From Escherichia sp. MOD1-EC7003 (GTDB lineage Bacteria > Pseudomonadota > Gammaproteobacteria > Enterobacterales > Enterobacteriaceae), in the NCBI RefSeq assembly GCF_002965065.1, contig NZ_PTRE01000114.1:1-64000 (forward strand): DNA of 64,000 nt. Direction: 5' to 3'. The position numbers were made by a program, and so were the translations under genes. The notes beneath the pieces are model-generated. The model was not told the origin of the DNA. It was given only the letters and a program-made list of their open reading frames with translations, and made no database searches. How positions within the stretch are numbered: the first letter of the stretch is position 1; each line of letters starts with the position of its first letter. Below are positions 10,387-21,818 of this stretch, in pieces.

Positions 10387-11421
10387 ATGGCTTACTCTGT
10401 TCAAAAGTCGCGCCTGGCAAAGGTTGCGGGTGTTTCGCTTGTTTTATTACTCGCTGCCTGTAGTTCTGACTCACGCTATAAGCGTCAGGTCAGTGGTGAT
10501 GAAGCCTACCTGGAAGCGGCACCGCTTGCGGAGCTTCATGCCCCGGCTGGAATGATTTTGCCAGTGACCTCCGGTGATTATGCAATCCCGGTGACCAACG
10601 GTAGTGGTGCTGTCGGTAAGGCGCTGGACATTCGTCCACCAGCCCAGCCGCTGGCACTGGTTTCAGGCGCGCGTACCCAGTTCACGGGCGATACTGCTTC
10701 ATTGCTGGTGGAAAATGGTCGTGGCAATACTCTGTGGCCGCAGGTGGTTAGCGTGCTGCAGGCGAAAAACTACACCATCACCCAACGTGATGATGCGGGT
10801 CAGACACTGACCACCGATTGGGTACAATGGAACCGTCTGGACGAAGACGAGCAGTACCGAGGCCGTTATCAAATCTCTGTTAAGCCTCAGGGTTATCAGC
10901 AGGCAGTTACGGTTAAACTGCTGAACCTGGAACAGGCGGGTAAACCGGTTGCAGACGCGGCTTCCATGCAGCGTTACAGCACCGAGATGATGAACGTGAT
11001 TTCTGCCGGTCTGGATAAATCAGCCACTGACGCCGCGAATGCCGCGCAAAATCGTGCTTCCACCACGATGGACGTACAAAGTGCAGCTGATGACACCGGC
11101 TTACCGATGCTGGTCGTACGCGGGCCGTTCAACGTGGTTTGGCAACGCCTGCCAGCGGCGCTGGAAAAAGTGGGCATGAAAGTGACCGACAGCACCCGTT
11201 CGCAGGGCAACATGGCCGTAACTTACAAGCCGCTGTCTGACAGCGACTGGCAGGAACTGGGCGCGAGTGATCCAGGCCTGGCATCCGGTGACTATAAACT
11301 GCAGGTCGGCGATTTAGATAACCGCAGCAGCCTACAGTTCATCGATCCGAAAGGTCACACTCTGACCCAGAGTCAGAATGACGCACTGGTCGCTGTCTTC
11401 CAGGCTGCGTTTAGCAAGTAA
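10387..11421 (+). CDS. bamC: outer-membrane assembly lipoprotein BamC (NlpB)
   Basis: BamC is a lipoprotein of the BAM complex that inserts beta-barrel proteins into the outer membrane. The 344-residue product has a type II signal peptide with lipobox LLAAC and the lipidated Cys at residue 25. It continues with the unstructured segment that binds BamD, then two helix-grip domains. Start is the ATG at 10387, with TTAGGGAGA upstream. It lies directly after dapA, an arrangement conserved in E. coli. Confidence 0.95.
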
Positions 11422-11428
11422 AAATACA

Positions 11429-11454
11429 GGGCTGGAGTCATCCGGCCCTTTTTT
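11429..11454 (+). terminator. intrinsic terminator after bamC
   Basis: A GGGCTGGA/TCCGGCCC stem with a 4-base loop is followed by six T's, 8 bases after the bamC stop. It overlaps the upstream edge of the purC promoter. Confidence 0.85.
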
Positions 11455-11458
11455 CTGA

Positions 11459-11480
11459 TATGATACGCAAACGTGTGCGT
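11459..11480 (+). promoter_or_regulatory. purC promoter -10 and PurR operator
   Basis: A -10-like TATGAT (11459-11464) is followed at once by a 16-bp PurR box, ACGCAAACGTGTGCGT (11465-11480), a near-perfect palindrome. The operator overlaps the start region, so PurR would block initiation of purC. Confidence 0.82.
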
Positions 11481-11523
11481 CGGCTGAAAAACGTGATTTT
11501 AGCGGTAATTCGCACGAAATTTG

Positions 11524-11581
11524 TTTGTCGGACGTAGGTCGGATAAGACGTTTACGCCGCATCCTACAAAACATCCGGCAC
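11524..11581. repeat. REP element in the purC leader
   Basis: A REP-like hairpin (GTAGGTCGGATAAGACGT ... GCCGCATCCTAC) with a trailing half copy lies between the purC promoter and the purC start, so it should be transcribed as part of the purC leader. Confidence 0.75.
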
Positions 11582-11633
11582 ACCAGACAGCAAAAGATTT
11601 TTAAACGTTAATTCACACCCAGGAGTGATAAAG

Positions 11634-12347
11634 ATGCAAAAGCAAGCTGAGTTGTATCGTGGTAAAGCGAAAACCGTATACAGCACGGAAAACCCGGACC
11701 TGTTGGTGCTCGAATTCCGTAATGATACGTCAGCAGGGGATGGCGCGCGCATTGAGCAGTTTGATCGCAAAGGTATGGTGAACAACAAGTTCAACTACTT
11801 CATTATGAGCAAACTGGCTGAAGCGGGTATCCCGACTCAAATGGAGCGTCTGCTCTCCGATACCGAATGTCTGGTGAAAAAGCTGGATATGGTGCCGGTT
11901 GAGTGTGTCGTGCGTAACCGTGCTGCTGGCTCTCTGGTGAAACGTCTTGGCATCGAAGAAGGCATTGAGCTGAACCCGCCGCTGTTCGACCTGTTCCTGA
12001 AAAACGACGCCATGCACGATCCGATGGTCAACGAATCTTACTGCGAAACCTTTGGCTGGGTAAGCAAAGAGAACCTGGCGCGAATGAAAGAGCTGACCTA
12101 TAAAGCGAACGATGTACTGAAAAAACTGTTCGATGATGCTGGTCTGATTCTGGTCGACTTCAAGCTGGAGTTTGGCCTGTACAAAGGTGAAGTGGTACTG
12201 GGCGATGAATTTTCCCCTGACGGTAGCCGCCTGTGGGACAAAGAAACGCTGGAGAAAATGGATAAAGACCGTTTCCGCCAGAGCCTCGGTGGCCTGATCG
12301 AAGCCTATGAAACCGTCGCCCGCCGCCTGGGTGTACAACTGGACTGA
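11634..12347 (+). CDS. purC: SAICAR synthetase
   Basis: PurC joins aspartate to CAIR with ATP to form SAICAR in purine synthesis. The 237-residue product is full length, from [16 protein letters not shown] through the conserved [10 protein letters not shown] and DFKLEFGL segments. I chose the ATG at 11634, with CAGGAGTG upstream, over an in-frame start at 11625 inside the ribosome-binding region. It stands alone, with PurR control upstream, and is followed by a stable hairpin. Confidence 0.97.
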   Translation: MQKQAELYRGKAKTVYSTENPDLLVLEFRNDTSAGDGARIEQFDRKGMVNNKFNYFIMSKLAEAGIPTQMERLLSDTECLVKKLDMVPVECVVRNRAAGSLVKRLGIEEGIELNPPLFDLFLKNDAMHDPMVNESYCETFGWVSKENLARMKELTYKANDVLKKLFDDAGLILVDFKLEFGLYKGEVVLGDEFSPDGSRLWDKETLEKMDKDRFRQSLGGLIEAYETVARRLGVQLD

Positions 12348-12363
12348 TTTTTCTGTTCATCAT

Positions 12364-12388
12364 CTTGCCGTGCTGTAGGCACGGCAAG
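12364..12388 (+). terminator. hairpin after purC
   Basis: A CTTGCCGT/ACGGCAAG stem extended by GC pairs lies 17 bases after the purC stop. No T-run follows, so it may stabilise the 3' end or act with Rho. Confidence 0.5.
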
Positions 12389-12514
12389 ACAATCGCTCCC
12401 GGAAGATGTGCATTGAACGCTCATTCTTCTGCCATATCATCCCGCTTTCCTGTGGTAATCTTCCTCTGAAGCACCTACGATCATTTCTATAATGAATATA
12501 TTGTTGAGGTATCT

Positions 12515-13378
12515 ATGCGTTGGCAGGGGCGACGTGAAAGTGACAATGTTGAAGACAGGCGCCGCAGCTCCGGTGGTCCGTCAATCGGCGGTCCCGGTTT
12601 TCGCCTGCCAGGCGGTAAAGGCGGGCTGATTTTACTGATAGTCGTGCTGGTTGCTGGATACTATGGCGTTGATTTAAGCGGGTTGATGACCGGACAACCG
12701 ATTTCCCAACAGCAATCAACGCGGTCAATTAGCCCAAATGAAGACGAAGCGGCAAAATTCACCTCGGTGATTCTGGCAACCACGGAAGATACCTGGGGAC
12801 AGCAATTCGAGAAGATGGGTAAGACCTATCAGCAACCGAAGCTGGTCATGTACCGTGGAATGACGCGCACCGGCTGCGGGGCGGGCCAGTCCATTATGGG
12901 ACCGTTCTATTGCCCGGCAGATGGCACGGTTTATATCGATCTTTCCTTCTATGATGACATGAAAGACAAATTGGGCGCGGATGGCGATTTTGCCCAGGGG
13001 TACGTTATCGCCCATGAAGTGGGTCATCATGTGCAAAAACTGTTAGGCATCGAGCCGAAAGTCCGTCAACTGCAACAAAACGCGAGGCAGGCAGAAGTGA
13101 ACCGCTTATCGGTACGTATGGAACTCCAGGCCGACTGTTTTGCTGGTGTCTGGGGGCATAGTATGCAGCAACAAGGTGTTCTGGAAACTGGCGATCTGGA
13201 AGAGGCGCTGAATGCGGCGCAGGCCATCGGCGATGACCGTTTACAGCAGCAAAGTCAGGGGCGAGTAGTACCAGACAGTTTCACTCATGGCACTTCTCAG
13301 CAACGCTACAGCTGGTTTAAACGTGGTTTCGACAGCGGCGATCCGGCACAATGCAATACTTTTGGTAAAAGCATTTAA
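12515..13378 (+). CDS. ypfJ: putative membrane-anchored neutral zinc metallopeptidase
   Basis: YpfJ is a 287-residue protein of unknown substrate. A basic, Gly-rich N-terminus is followed by one membrane segment (about residues 35-51, [16 protein letters not shown]) and a periplasmic domain with the zinc motif HEVGHHVQ (HExxH at 167-171). A later [13 protein letters not shown] supplies the likely third ligand region. These features match the neutral zinc metallopeptidase (YpfJ) family. TTGAGGT precedes the ATG. tmcA begins 14 bases after its stop, suggesting cotranscription. Confidence 0.92.
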   Translation: MRWQGRRESDNVEDRRRSSGGPSIGGPGFRLPGGKGGLILLIVVLVAGYYGVDLSGLMTGQPISQQQSTRSISPNEDEAAKFTSVILATTEDTWGQQFEKMGKTYQQPKLVMYRGMTRTGCGAGQSIMGPFYCPADGTVYIDLSFYDDMKDKLGADGDFAQGYVIAHEVGHHVQKLLGIEPKVRQLQQNARQAEVNRLSVRMELQADCFAGVWGHSMQQQGVLETGDLEEALNAAQAIGDDRLQQQSQGRVVPDSFTHGTSQQRYSWFKRGFDSGDPAQCNTFGKSI

Positions 13379-13392
13379 CTTCCGGGGCAGGG

Positions 13393-15408
13393 ATGGCTGA
13401 ACTGACTGCGCTTCACACATTAACAGCGCAAATGAAACGTGAAGGGATCCGCCGCTTGCTGGTATTGAGTGGGGAAGAGCGTTGGTGCTTTGATCATGCG
13501 CTTAAGTTGTGTGATGCCTTACCTGGCGACTGGTTGTGGGTTTCGCCGCAGCCAGTCGCTGAAAACCATTGTACGCCCTCGGCGTTACAGACTTTACTTG
13601 GGCGCGAGCTCCAGCATGCGGTATTCGACGCCCGCCAGGGCTTTGATGCTGCTGCTTTTGCGGCACTTAGCGGAACGTTGAAAGCGGGAAGCTGGCTGGT
13701 GTTGTTACTCCCTGTATGGGAAGAGTGGGAAAACCAACCTGATGCCGACTCGCAGCGCTGGAGTGATTGCCCTGACCCTATTGCGACACCGCATTTTGTC
13801 CAGCATCTCAAACGCGTACTTACGGCAGATAACGACGCTATCCTCTGGCGGCAAAACCAGCCGTTCACGTTGGCGCATTTTGCTCCCCGTATTGACTGGC
13901 ACCTCGCTACCGGTGCCCCACAACCAGAACAACTGCAACTCTTACAGCAGCTACTGACCATGCCGCCGGGCGTGGCAGCGGTAACGGCTGCGCGTGGGCG
14001 CGGTAAGTCGGCGTTGGCAGGGCAACTCATTTCTCGTATTGCGGGCAGAGCGATTGTCACCGCGCCCGCAAAAGCGGCAACGGATGTACTGGCACAATTT
14101 GCGGGCGAGAAGTTTCGCTTTATTGCGCCGGATGCCTTGTTAGCCAGCGATGAGCAAGCCGACTGGCTGGTGGTCGATGAAGCCGCAGCCATTCCTGCGC
14201 CATTGTTGCACCAGTTGGTATCGCGTTTTCCTCGAACGTTGTTAACTACTACGGTGCAGGGCTACGAAGGTACTGGACGTGGTTTTTTGCTGAAATTTTG
14301 CGCCCGCTTTCCGCATTTACAACGTTTCGAATTACACCAGCCGATCCGCTGGGCGCAGGGATGCCCGCTGGAAAAAATGGTCAGTGAGGCACTGGTTTTT
14401 GACGATGAAAACTTCACCCATACACCACAAGGCAATATCGTCATTTCTGCATTTGAACAGACATTATGGCAAAGCGAACCAGAAACGGCGTTAAAGGTTT
14501 ATCAGTTATTGTCTGGCGCACACTACCGGACCTCGCCGCTGGATTTACGCCGCATGATGGATGCACCTGGGCAACATTTTTTACAGGCGGCTGGCGAAAA
14601 CGAGATTGCCGGGGCGCTGTGGCTGGTGGATGAGGGGGGATTATCTCAAGAACTCAGTCAGGCTGTATGGGCAGGTTTTCGTCGCCCGCGTGGTAACCTG
14701 GTGGCGCAGTCGCTGGCAGCGCACGGCAGCAATCCACTGGCGGCGACATTGCGCGGACGGCGGGTCAGCCGGATAGCAGTTCATCCCGCTCGTCAGCGGG
14801 AAGGCACAGGGCAGCAACTTATTGCTAGTGCTTTGCCATATACGCATGACCTCGACTATCTTTCGGTGAGTTTTGGCTACACCGCGGAATTATGGCGTTT
14901 CTGGCAACGCTGCGGTTTTGTGCTGGTACGGATGGGCAATCATCGTGAAGCCAGCAGCGGTTGCTATACGGCGATGGCGCTGTTACCGATGAGTGAGGCG
15001 GGTAAACAGCTGGCTGAACGTGAGCATTACCGTTTACGTCGCGATGCGCAAGCTCTCGCGCAGTGGAATGGCGAAACGCTCCCTGTTGATCCACTAAACG
15101 ATATCGTGCTTTCTGACGACGACTGGCTTGAACTGGCCGGTTTTGCTTTCGCACATCGTCCGCTATTAACGTCGTTAGGTTGCTTAATGCGTCTGCTACA
15201 AACCAGTGAACGGGCGTTACCGGCGCTGCGTGAACGCTTGCAGAAAAGCACCAGCGACGTGCAGTTATGTACCACACTTAAACTTTCAGGCCGCAAGATG
15301 TTACTGGCCCTTCAGCGGGAAGAAGCCGCGCAGGCGCTATACGCACTTGATGATGTTCGCACTGAGCGTCTGCGCGATTGCATAACGCAATGGCAATTTT
15401 TTCACTGA
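13393..15408 (+). CDS. tmcA: tRNA(Met) cytidine acetyltransferase
   Basis: TmcA makes N4-acetylcytidine at the wobble base of elongator tRNA-Met, using acetyl-CoA and ATP. The 671-residue protein has an N-terminal domain, then an RNA-helicase-like module with Walker A (AARGRGKSALAG, about 199-210) and DEXX-box WLVVDEAAAIP. A GNAT acetyltransferase domain follows (RRVSRIAVHPARQREGTG, about 458-475), and then a C-terminal tail. It sits 14 bases behind ypfJ. Confidence 0.95.
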   Translation: MAELTALHTLTAQMKREGIRRLLVLSGEERWCFDHALKLCDALPGDWLWVSPQPVAENHCTPSALQTLLGRELQHAVFDARQGFDAAAFAALSGTLKAGSWLVLLLPVWEEWENQPDADSQRWSDCPDPIATPHFVQHLKRVLTADNDAILWRQNQPFTLAHFAPRIDWHLATGAPQPEQLQLLQQLLTMPPGVAAVTAARGRGKSALAGQLISRIAGRAIVTAPAKAATDVLAQFAGEKFRFIAPDALLASDEQADWLVVDEAAAIPAPLLHQLVSRFPRTLLTTTVQGYEGTGRGFLLKFCARFPHLQRFELHQPIRWAQGCPLEKMVSEALVFDDENFTHTPQGNIVISAFEQTLWQSEPETALKVYQLLSGAHYRTSPLDLRRMMDAPGQHFLQAAGENEIAGALWLVDEGGLSQELSQAVWAGFRRPRGNLVAQSLAAHGSNPLAATLRGRRVSRIAVHPARQREGTGQQLIASALPYTHDLDYLSVSFGYTAELWRFWQRCGFVLVRMGNHREASSGCYTAMALLPMSEAGKQLAEREHYRLRRDAQALAQWNGETLPVDPLNDIVLSDDDWLELAGFAFAHRPLLTSLGCLMRLLQTSERALPALRERLQKSTSDVQLCTTLKLSGRKMLLALQREEAAQALYALDDVRTERLRDCITQWQFFH

Positions 15409-15481
15409 CTCCTTCAATTTTCTCCCATGGTCATTGTGAGTCAACGGCGTAAAATTAATGACATCAGTTAAGGAGTTCGCC

Positions 15482-16180
15482 ATGAAACATGACCATTTTG
15501 TTGTTCAAAGCCCGGATAAACCTGCGCAACAGTTGTTACTGCTTTTCCACGGTGTCGGGGATAATCCGGTGGCAATGGGGGAAATCGGCAGTTGGTTTGT
15601 GCCGCTGTTTCCCGATGCGCTGGTGGTGAGTGTCGGTGGCGCAGAGCCGAGCGGTAATCCGGCGGGGCGTCAGTGGTTTTCGGTGCAGGGTATTACGGAA
15701 GATAATCGCCAGGCGCGTGTGGATGCCATCATGCCAACGTTTATTGAGACGGTGCGCTACTGGCAGAAACAGAGCGGGGTGGGGGCTAACGCCACGGCGC
15801 TAATCGGTTTCTCACAAGGCGCGATTATGGCGCTGGAGAGCATTAAAGCCGAACCGGGCCTTGCTTCGCGCGTCATTGCCTTTAACGGACGCTATGCGAG
15901 CCTGCCGGAAACCGCGTCTACAGCCACGACAATTCACCTGATTCATGGCGGTGAAGATCCGGTTATCGATCTGGCGCATGCGGTTGCGGCGCAGGAAGCG
16001 TTAATCAGTGCCGGTGGTGATGTGACGCTGGATATCGTGGAGGATTTAGGCCATGCGATCGACAATCGCAGTATGCAATTTGCCCTGGATCACTTGCGTT
16101 ATACCATTCCGAAACATTATTTCGACGAAGCGCTAAGCGGGAGCAAGCCTGGCGATGATGATGTGATTGAAATGATGTAA
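15482..16180 (+). CDS. ypfH: serine hydrolase (carboxylesterase) YpfH
   Basis: YpfH is a 232-residue alpha/beta hydrolase with esterase activity in E. coli. It has the oxyanion stretch LLFHGVGDNP, the nucleophile elbow GFSQG with Ser111, and later Asp (HGGEDPVID) and His (DLGHAID) that complete the triad. I chose the ATG at 15482 (MKHDHFVVQS), with AAGGAG upstream. An in-frame ATG at 15458 would add eight residues. It is followed by a BIME. Confidence 0.93.
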   Translation: MKHDHFVVQSPDKPAQQLLLLFHGVGDNPVAMGEIGSWFVPLFPDALVVSVGGAEPSGNPAGRQWFSVQGITEDNRQARVDAIMPTFIETVRYWQKQSGVGANATALIGFSQGAIMALESIKAEPGLASRVIAFNGRYASLPETASTATTIHLIHGGEDPVIDLAHAVAAQEALISAGGDVTLDIVEDLGHAIDNRSMQFALDHLRYTIPKHYFDEALSGSKPGDDDVIEMM

Positions 16181-16189
16181 TAATCGCCG

Positions 16190-16275
16190 AGCAGGCCTGA
16201 TAAGACGCGTGAGCGTCGCATCAGGCATCGTTCACCATTGCCGGATGCGGCGCTAACGCCTTATCCGGCCTACGG
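16190..16275. repeat. BIME (two inverted REPs) between ypfH and ypfN
   Basis: One REP (GCAGGCCTGATAAGACGC ... GCATCAGGCA) and one in the opposite sense (TTGCCGGATGCGGCGC ... TTATCCGGCCTAC) lie between the convergent ends of ypfH and ypfN. Confidence 0.88.
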
Positions 16276-16288
16276 TTGAGCGCCCAGC

Positions 16289-16489
16289 TTACTTCTTCGG
16301 TTGATCCTTTTTCGGCCAGTCGTCGTCATCGTCCCACTTATCGTTGAAATCACGATGAGGGGGAAGCTCCGGCTTGTTGGCGAGAAATTTCTTATGGTCG
16401 ACGCGCTTGAGATCTTTAATCACGTTCAGCAGGACGCCTACCAAAAAGACAATCACCAGAATCCACCAATATTTAGCCAGCCAGTCCAT
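16289..16489 (-). CDS. ypfN: UPF0370 small membrane protein YpfN
   Basis: YpfN is a 66-residue protein with one N-terminal membrane segment ([17 protein letters not shown], about residues 8-24) and a highly acidic then basic tail ([16 protein letters not shown]). Its function is unknown. I chose the ATG at 16489 (MDWLAKYW); an in-frame start at 16513 lies in the ribosome-binding region. It follows dapE by 27 bases and is probably the last gene of a yffB-dapE-ypfN operon. Confidence 0.92.
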
Positions 16490-16516
16490 GCTTATTTCCT
16501 CTTGCAGAACCACTCA

Positions 16517-17644
16517 TCAGGCGACGAGCTGTTCCATGATACGTTGATACATACGGGCAAGTAGTTGCAGGTCGGCAGCGCTCACACATTCATTAATTTT
16601 ATGAATAGTGGCATTGACCGGCCCGAGTTCTACCACCTGCGCCCCCATGCGGGCAATAAAGCGCCCGTCGGACGTGCCGCCTGTGGTCAGTAGCTGCGGT
16701 TTAATTTCATTATAGTGCTCAACCGCGTTAACGACCGCATCCACCAGTTTACCGCGCGCGGTCAAAAATGGCTGCCCGGAAAGCCACCAATCCACCGTAT
16801 AACGCAGCTGATGTTTTTCAAGCAGGGCAAGCACCTGCGCTTTGATCATCTCATCAGTCAGTTCGGTGCTGAAGCGGAAGTTAAACTGCACAAACAGTTC
16901 ACCCGGAATAACGTTGTTACTGCCCGTTCCCGCCTGAATATTGGCAATCTGCATACTGGTCGCCGGGAAAAATTCATTGCCCTGATCCCACTCAATAGCC
17001 ACTAATTCATTAAGGAAAGGTGCTGCGCGATGTACCGGGTTGTCAGCCAGATGTGGATAGGCTACATGCCCCTGCACGCCATGAATGGTGAGGTTGCAGG
17101 TTAACGATCCGCGACGGCCATTTTTCACCACATCACCAACCACTTCGATACTCGACGGTTCGCCGACCAGGCAGTAATCGAGACGCTCATTACGCGCCAT
17201 TAACGCTTCGACAACTTTTACCGTACCGTTGTGGGCACTGGCTTCTTCATCAGAGGTGATCAGAAATGCCAGTCGACCTGTATGGTTGGGATGTTGCGCG
17301 ACAAAGCGTTCTGCTGCTACTACCATCGCCGCCAGCGAGCCTTTCATATCTGCCGCGCCGCGCCCGAATAACATGCCGTCACGAATGGTTGGTTCAAACG
17401 GTGGATTGATCCAACGGTCGGCGTCGCCAGGCGGCACCACGTCGGTATGTCCGGCAAAGGCTAATGTTTCACCTTGCCCACGCCATGCCCAAAAATTCTG
17501 CGTATCGGCAAAGTCCATGCGTTCAATGGTAAAACCGATCGCCTGCAAACGTTCAATCAACAAAGCCTGGCATCCTGCGTCATCAGGACTCAGGGAAGGG
17601 CGGCGAATAAGCTGTTGTGTCAGCTCAATAACCGGGCACGACAT
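16517..17644 (-). CDS. dapE: succinyl-diaminopimelate desuccinylase
   Basis: DapE hydrolyses N-succinyl-LL-DAP to LL-DAP and succinate in lysine and peptidoglycan-precursor synthesis. The 375-residue M20-family enzyme keeps the di-zinc ligands: His66 in [11 protein letters not shown], Asp99 in [10 protein letters not shown], Glu133/134 in ITSDEEASA, and a C-terminal His in NATIHKINE. The ATG at 17644 lies 3 bases after the yffB stop, so the two are translationally coupled. Confidence 0.96.
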   Translation of the reverse strand: MSCPVIELTQQLIRRPSLSPDDAGCQALLIERLQAIGFTIERMDFADTQNFWAWRGQGETLAFAGHTDVVPPGDADRWINPPFEPTIRDGMLFGRGAADMKGSLAAMVVAAERFVAQHPNHTGRLAFLITSDEEASAHNGTVKVVEALMARNERLDYCLVGEPSSIEVVGDVVKNGRRGSLTCNLTIHGVQGHVAYPHLADNPVHRAAPFLNELVAIEWDQGNEFFPATSMQIANIQAGTGSNNVIPGELFVQFNFRFSTELTDEMIKAQVLALLEKHQLRYTVDWWLSGQPFLTARGKLVDAVVNAVEHYNEIKPQLLTTGGTSDGRFIARMGAQVVELGPVNATIHKINECVSAADLQLLARMYQRIMEQLVA

Positions 17645-17647
17645 AGA

Positions 17648-18384
<737 letters not shown>

Positions 18385-18444
18385 ATGATTGAACGTGAAC
18401 TGGGGAACTGGAAAGACTTTATCGAAGTTATGCTTCGTAAGTAA
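18385..18444 (+). CDS. ypfM: 19-residue small protein YpfM
   Basis: The reading frame ATG ATT GAA CGT GAA ... AAG TAA encodes 19 residues, MIERELGNWKDFIEVMLRK, identical to the small protein YpfM reported in K-12. An AGAGAGG ribosome-binding sequence lies 6-8 bases upstream. The peptide is charged and amphipathic with no membrane segment. Its function is unknown. It ends 98 bases before the acrD stop on the opposite strand, with a terminator between them. Confidence 0.82.
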   Translation: MIERELGNWKDFIEVMLRK

Positions 18445-18505
18445 TTCCTGAGATAAAGTACAAACAGCAAGAACCGCTGAACAGGTTCTTAATCGGAAAG
18501 TTGAA

Positions 18506-18538
18506 AAAGGCGACACATTAGCATGTCGCCTTTTTTAT
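18506..18538. terminator. bidirectional terminator between ypfM and acrD
   Basis: The stem AAAAGGCGACA/TGTCGCCTTTT with loop CATTAGCA has T's on one side and A's on the other, so it can end ypfM on the plus strand and acrD on the minus strand. Confidence 0.88.
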
Positions 18539-18541
18539 TGC

Positions 18542-21500
18542 TTATTCCGGGCGCGGCTTCAGCGGGAAGCGGTGACGCACCAGCACAAAGAACAGCGGCA
18601 CAAAGTAAATCGCCAGAATAGTGGCCGAAATCATCCCGCCCATTACGCCAGTACCCACCGCATGCTGACCACCGGAACCGGCACCTGTGCTGGTTGCCAT
18701 TGGCAATACGCCAAAGATAAATGCCAGCGAGGTCATCAGAATCGGGCGTAAACGCTGACGGCAGGCGTGGAGCGTTGCTTCAAACAGGTCGTGGCCTTTT
18801 TGGTTCATCTCGTTAGCAAACTCGACGATCAGGATGGCGTTTTTCGCCGATAAACCAATGACCGTTAACAGGCCCACCTGGAAGTAAACGTCGTTTTCCA
18901 GCCCGCGCATCCAGGTGGCCAGCAGTGCGCCGATAACCCCCAGGGGCACGACCAGCATAACCGAGAACGGCACCGACCAGCTTTCATACAGCGCCGCCAG
19001 ACACAGGAATACCACCAGCAAGGAAATGGCATACAGCGCCGGAGCCTGCGCGCCGGAAAGCCGCTCCTGATACGACATCGCCGTCCACTCCAGACCAAAG
19101 CCGTTTGGCAACTGCTTCACTAACGATTCCATAATATCCATCGCAGTACCGGTGCTAACCCCCGGCGCGGCTTCCCCGACAATCTCAACGGCAGAATAAC
19201 CGTTATAGCGTTCCAGACGCGGCGAGCCGGTCTCCCAGCGTGAGGTCGCGAAAGCAGAGAAGGGCACCATGCCGCCATCTTTATTTCGGACATACCAGAG
19301 ATTGATGTCATCTGGCAGCATGCGATACGACGCAGCGGCCTGCACATAGACTTTCTTCACGCGACCGCGATCCATAAAGTCATTCACATAGCTCGAACCC
19401 CAGGCGGTTTGCAGCGTGTCGTTAATATCGTCGATAGCAACGCCCAGCGCCTGAGCTTTACGCTGGTCGATATCAATCTGCAACTGTGGACTGTCATCGA
19501 GGCCGTTATGGCGCACACGGGTTAGCTCCGGGTTTTCTGCCGCCAGCGCCAGCAACTGGTTACGCGCTGCCATCAGCGCATCGTGACCCGCCCCTGCGTG
19601 GTCCTGCAACTCCATATCAAAACCCGCCGAACTGCCAAGACCGCTAATCGCTGGCGGGCTGCTGGCAATAACGCGAGCTTCTTTAATCTTATTAAATTCC
19701 TTCGTTGCACGTTCGATAATGGCAAACGAGGTGCCGGTCTTACTGTCGCGTTCGCTCCAGTCTTTCAGGCGAATAAACATTCGCGCCACGTTTTGCCCAT
19801 TCCCTCCTGGGCCAGAACCAACAGTGGCAAACACCGACATGATGTTGTCTTTTTCATGGGTGAAGTAATATTTCTCGATTTGCTCAACGACTTTCAGGGT
19901 CTGTTGTTGAGTTGAACCGCTGGGCAGCTGTACCGAGGTCGTAAACATGCCACGGTCTTCCTGTGGCAAGAACGACGTCGGCAGACGCAGGAACAGGAAC
20001 ACCATGCCGCCAAGCAGCAGGACATAAATCATAATCCAGCGCAGGCTACGGTGGAGAATTTTCTCTACCCCTTTTTCGTAGCGTTCGGCGCTGCGGTTAA
20101 ACATCTGGTTAAACCAGGCAAAAAAGCCTTTTTGCCCGTGATGCTCACCTTTTTTCAGTGGCTTAAGTAGCGTGGCACACAGAGCCGGAGTCAGGATCAT
20201 CGCTACCAGTACTGACAGCACCATCGCCGCAACAATGGTAATAGAGAATTGGCGATAGATAGCACCGGTGGTGCCGCCGAAGAAGGCCATTGGCACAAAT
20301 ACCGCCGAAAGCACCATCGCAATCCCGACCAGTGCCCCCTGGATCTGCCCCATCGATTTACGTGTGGCTTCGCGAGGAGTGAGTCCTTCCTCACTCATAA
20401 TACGTTCGACGTTTTCCACCACCACGATGGCGTCATCCACCAGCAGACCGATCGCCAGCACCATCGCGAACATGGTTAAGGTGTTGACGCTGTAACCGAA
20501 GGCGTAAAGTACGGAGAAGGTTCCCATCAACACCACCGGCACGGCGATGGTGGGTATCAGCGTGGCGCGGAAGTTTTGCAGGAACAGATACATCACGAGG
20601 AAAACCAGGGCGATAGCTTCCAGCAGTGTTTTCACCACGTCTTCAATGGAGGCTTTAACAAATGAGGTGGTTTCATATGCCACCTTGTATTCCAGTCCGT
20701 GTGGGAAATACTGTGCCAGCTCGTCGAGACGATCAAGCACCAGCTCCGCTGTCGCCATTTCGTTCGCGCCGGAGGCCAGTTTTATCCCCAGCCCGGAGGC
20801 TGGCTTACCATTAAAGCGGCTGAGATAATCGTATTTCTCTGCCCCCATTTCGACGGTGGCGACATCGCCCAGCCTTACCTCTGAGCCGTCCTGATTCACC
20901 CGCAAGGTGATATCGCGGAACTGTTCTGGTGTTTGTAGCAGTGACTGGGCGTTAATGGTGGCGTTGAGCGCCTGCTTATCAACGGAAGGCGTACCACCAA
21001 GTTGCCCAACCGCAATCTGCGCGTTCTGTGATTCAATGGCATCAGTGACATCTTTAGCCGTCATCTGGAAACTGTTGAGTTTCGCCGGGTCCAGCCAGAT
21101 ACGCATGGAATATTGCGAACCATAGGCATCGATATCCCCGACGCCATTCACGCGGCTTAACGGGTCCTGAATATTACTGGCAACATAATCGGCAATATCC
21201 TGTTTATCCATCGAACCATCGGTAGAGACGAAGGCAATGGTCAGAATGTTGGTATCGCCGGTTTTACGCACCGTCACGCCCTGATTTTGCACTGCCTGTG
21301 GTAACTTTCGCATGGCAGATTGCAGCTGGTTTTGTACTTGCTGCACGGCTTCGTCCGGATCGGTGCCTGCTTTAAAACTTAAGGTGACAGATGCCTGACC
21401 AGTACCACTGCTTTGAGACGACATATACATGAGATTATCGAGGCCGGTCATATTTTGCTCGATAACCTGGGTCACGGTGTTTTCCAGCGTCTGGGCCGAT

Positions 21501-21655
21501 GCGCCGGGATAGTTAGCGGTCACCCGCACATTCGGTGGCGCGAGATCCGGGTATTGTTCAACGGGCAATGAGAAAATCGCCAGGGCCCCTGTCAGACATA
21601 ACAGGATTGCCAGCACCCAGGCAAAAATGGGGCGATCAATAAAGAAATTCGCCAT
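18542..21655 (-). CDS. acrD: RND multidrug efflux pump AcrD (aminoglycosides)
   Basis: AcrD is the inner-membrane proton-driven pump that works with AcrA and TolC to export aminoglycosides and other hydrophilic drugs. The 1037-residue protein has the RND layout: an N-terminal membrane helix ([19 protein letters not shown]), two large periplasmic loops and two six-helix bundles. The proton-relay Asp pair is visible in [16 protein letters not shown]. It is a single gene without its own acrA, as in K-12. A BaeR-like box lies upstream at 21726-21743. Confidence 0.97.
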   Translation of the reverse strand: MANFFIDRPIFAWVLAILLCLTGALAIFSLPVEQYPDLAPPNVRVTANYPGASAQTLENTVTQVIEQNMTGLDNLMYMSSQSSGTGQASVTLSFKAGTDPDEAVQQVQNQLQSAMRKLPQAVQNQGVTVRKTGDTNILTIAFVSTDGSMDKQDIADYVASNIQDPLSRVNGVGDIDAYGSQYSMRIWLDPAKLNSFQMTAKDVTDAIESQNAQIAVGQLGGTPSVDKQALNATINAQSLLQTPEQFRDITLRVNQDGSEVRLGDVATVEMGAEKYDYLSRFNGKPASGLGIKLASGANEMATAELVLDRLDELAQYFPHGLEYKVAYETTSFVKASIEDVVKTLLEAIALVFLVMYLFLQNFRATLIPTIAVPVVLMGTFSVLYAFGYSVNTLTMFAMVLAIGLLVDDAIVVVENVERIMSEEGLTPREATRKSMGQIQGALVGIAMVLSAVFVPMAFFGGTTGAIYRQFSITIVAAMVLSVLVAMILTPALCATLLKPLKKGEHHGQKGFFAWFNQMFNRSAERYEKGVEKILHRSLRWIMIYVLLLGGMVFLFLRLPTSFLPQEDRGMFTTSVQLPSGSTQQQTLKVVEQIEKYYFTHEKDNIMSVFATVGSGPGGNGQNVARMFIRLKDWSERDSKTGTSFAIIERATKEFNKIKEARVIASSPPAISGLGSSAGFDMELQDHAGAGHDALMAARNQLLALAAENPELTRVRHNGLDDSPQLQIDIDQRKAQALGVAIDDINDTLQTAWGSSYVNDFMDRGRVKKVYVQAAASYRMLPDDINLWYVRNKDGGMVPFSAFATSRWETGSPRLERYNGYSAVEIVGEAAPGVSTGTAMDIMESLVKQLPNGFGLEWTAMSYQERLSGAQAPALYAISLLVVFLCLAALYESWSVPFSVMLVVPLGVIGALLATWMRGLENDVYFQVGLLTVIGLSAKNAILIVEFANEMNQKGHDLFEATLHACRQRLRPILMTSLAFIFGVLPMATSTGAGSGGQHAVGTGVMGGMISATILAIYFVPLFFVLVRHRFPLKPRPE

Positions 21656-21725
21656 TAAAAGAGGACCTCGTATTTTTGTGTATTGTTGTAGGCTTGACTT
21701 GCTTCACTGTAGTGGCAAGGTACGA

Positions 21726-21743
21726 GCTAATCGTGGAGAAAAA
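21726..21743 (-). promoter_or_regulatory. BaeR box upstream of acrD
   Basis: Read on the minus strand the 18 bases are TTTTTCTCCACGATTAGC. They match the published BaeR box TTTTTCTCCATNATTGGC at all but two defined positions. They lie about 70 bases upstream of the acrD start, consistent with the known BaeSR activation of acrD. Confidence 0.75.
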
Positions 21744-21818
21744 AAGGAGTTAATGTAAATTATCATGCCCTTTTATACTGAACCTTAAGTGCCAGTATTT
21801 TTGGGGCAGTAAAAGGCA

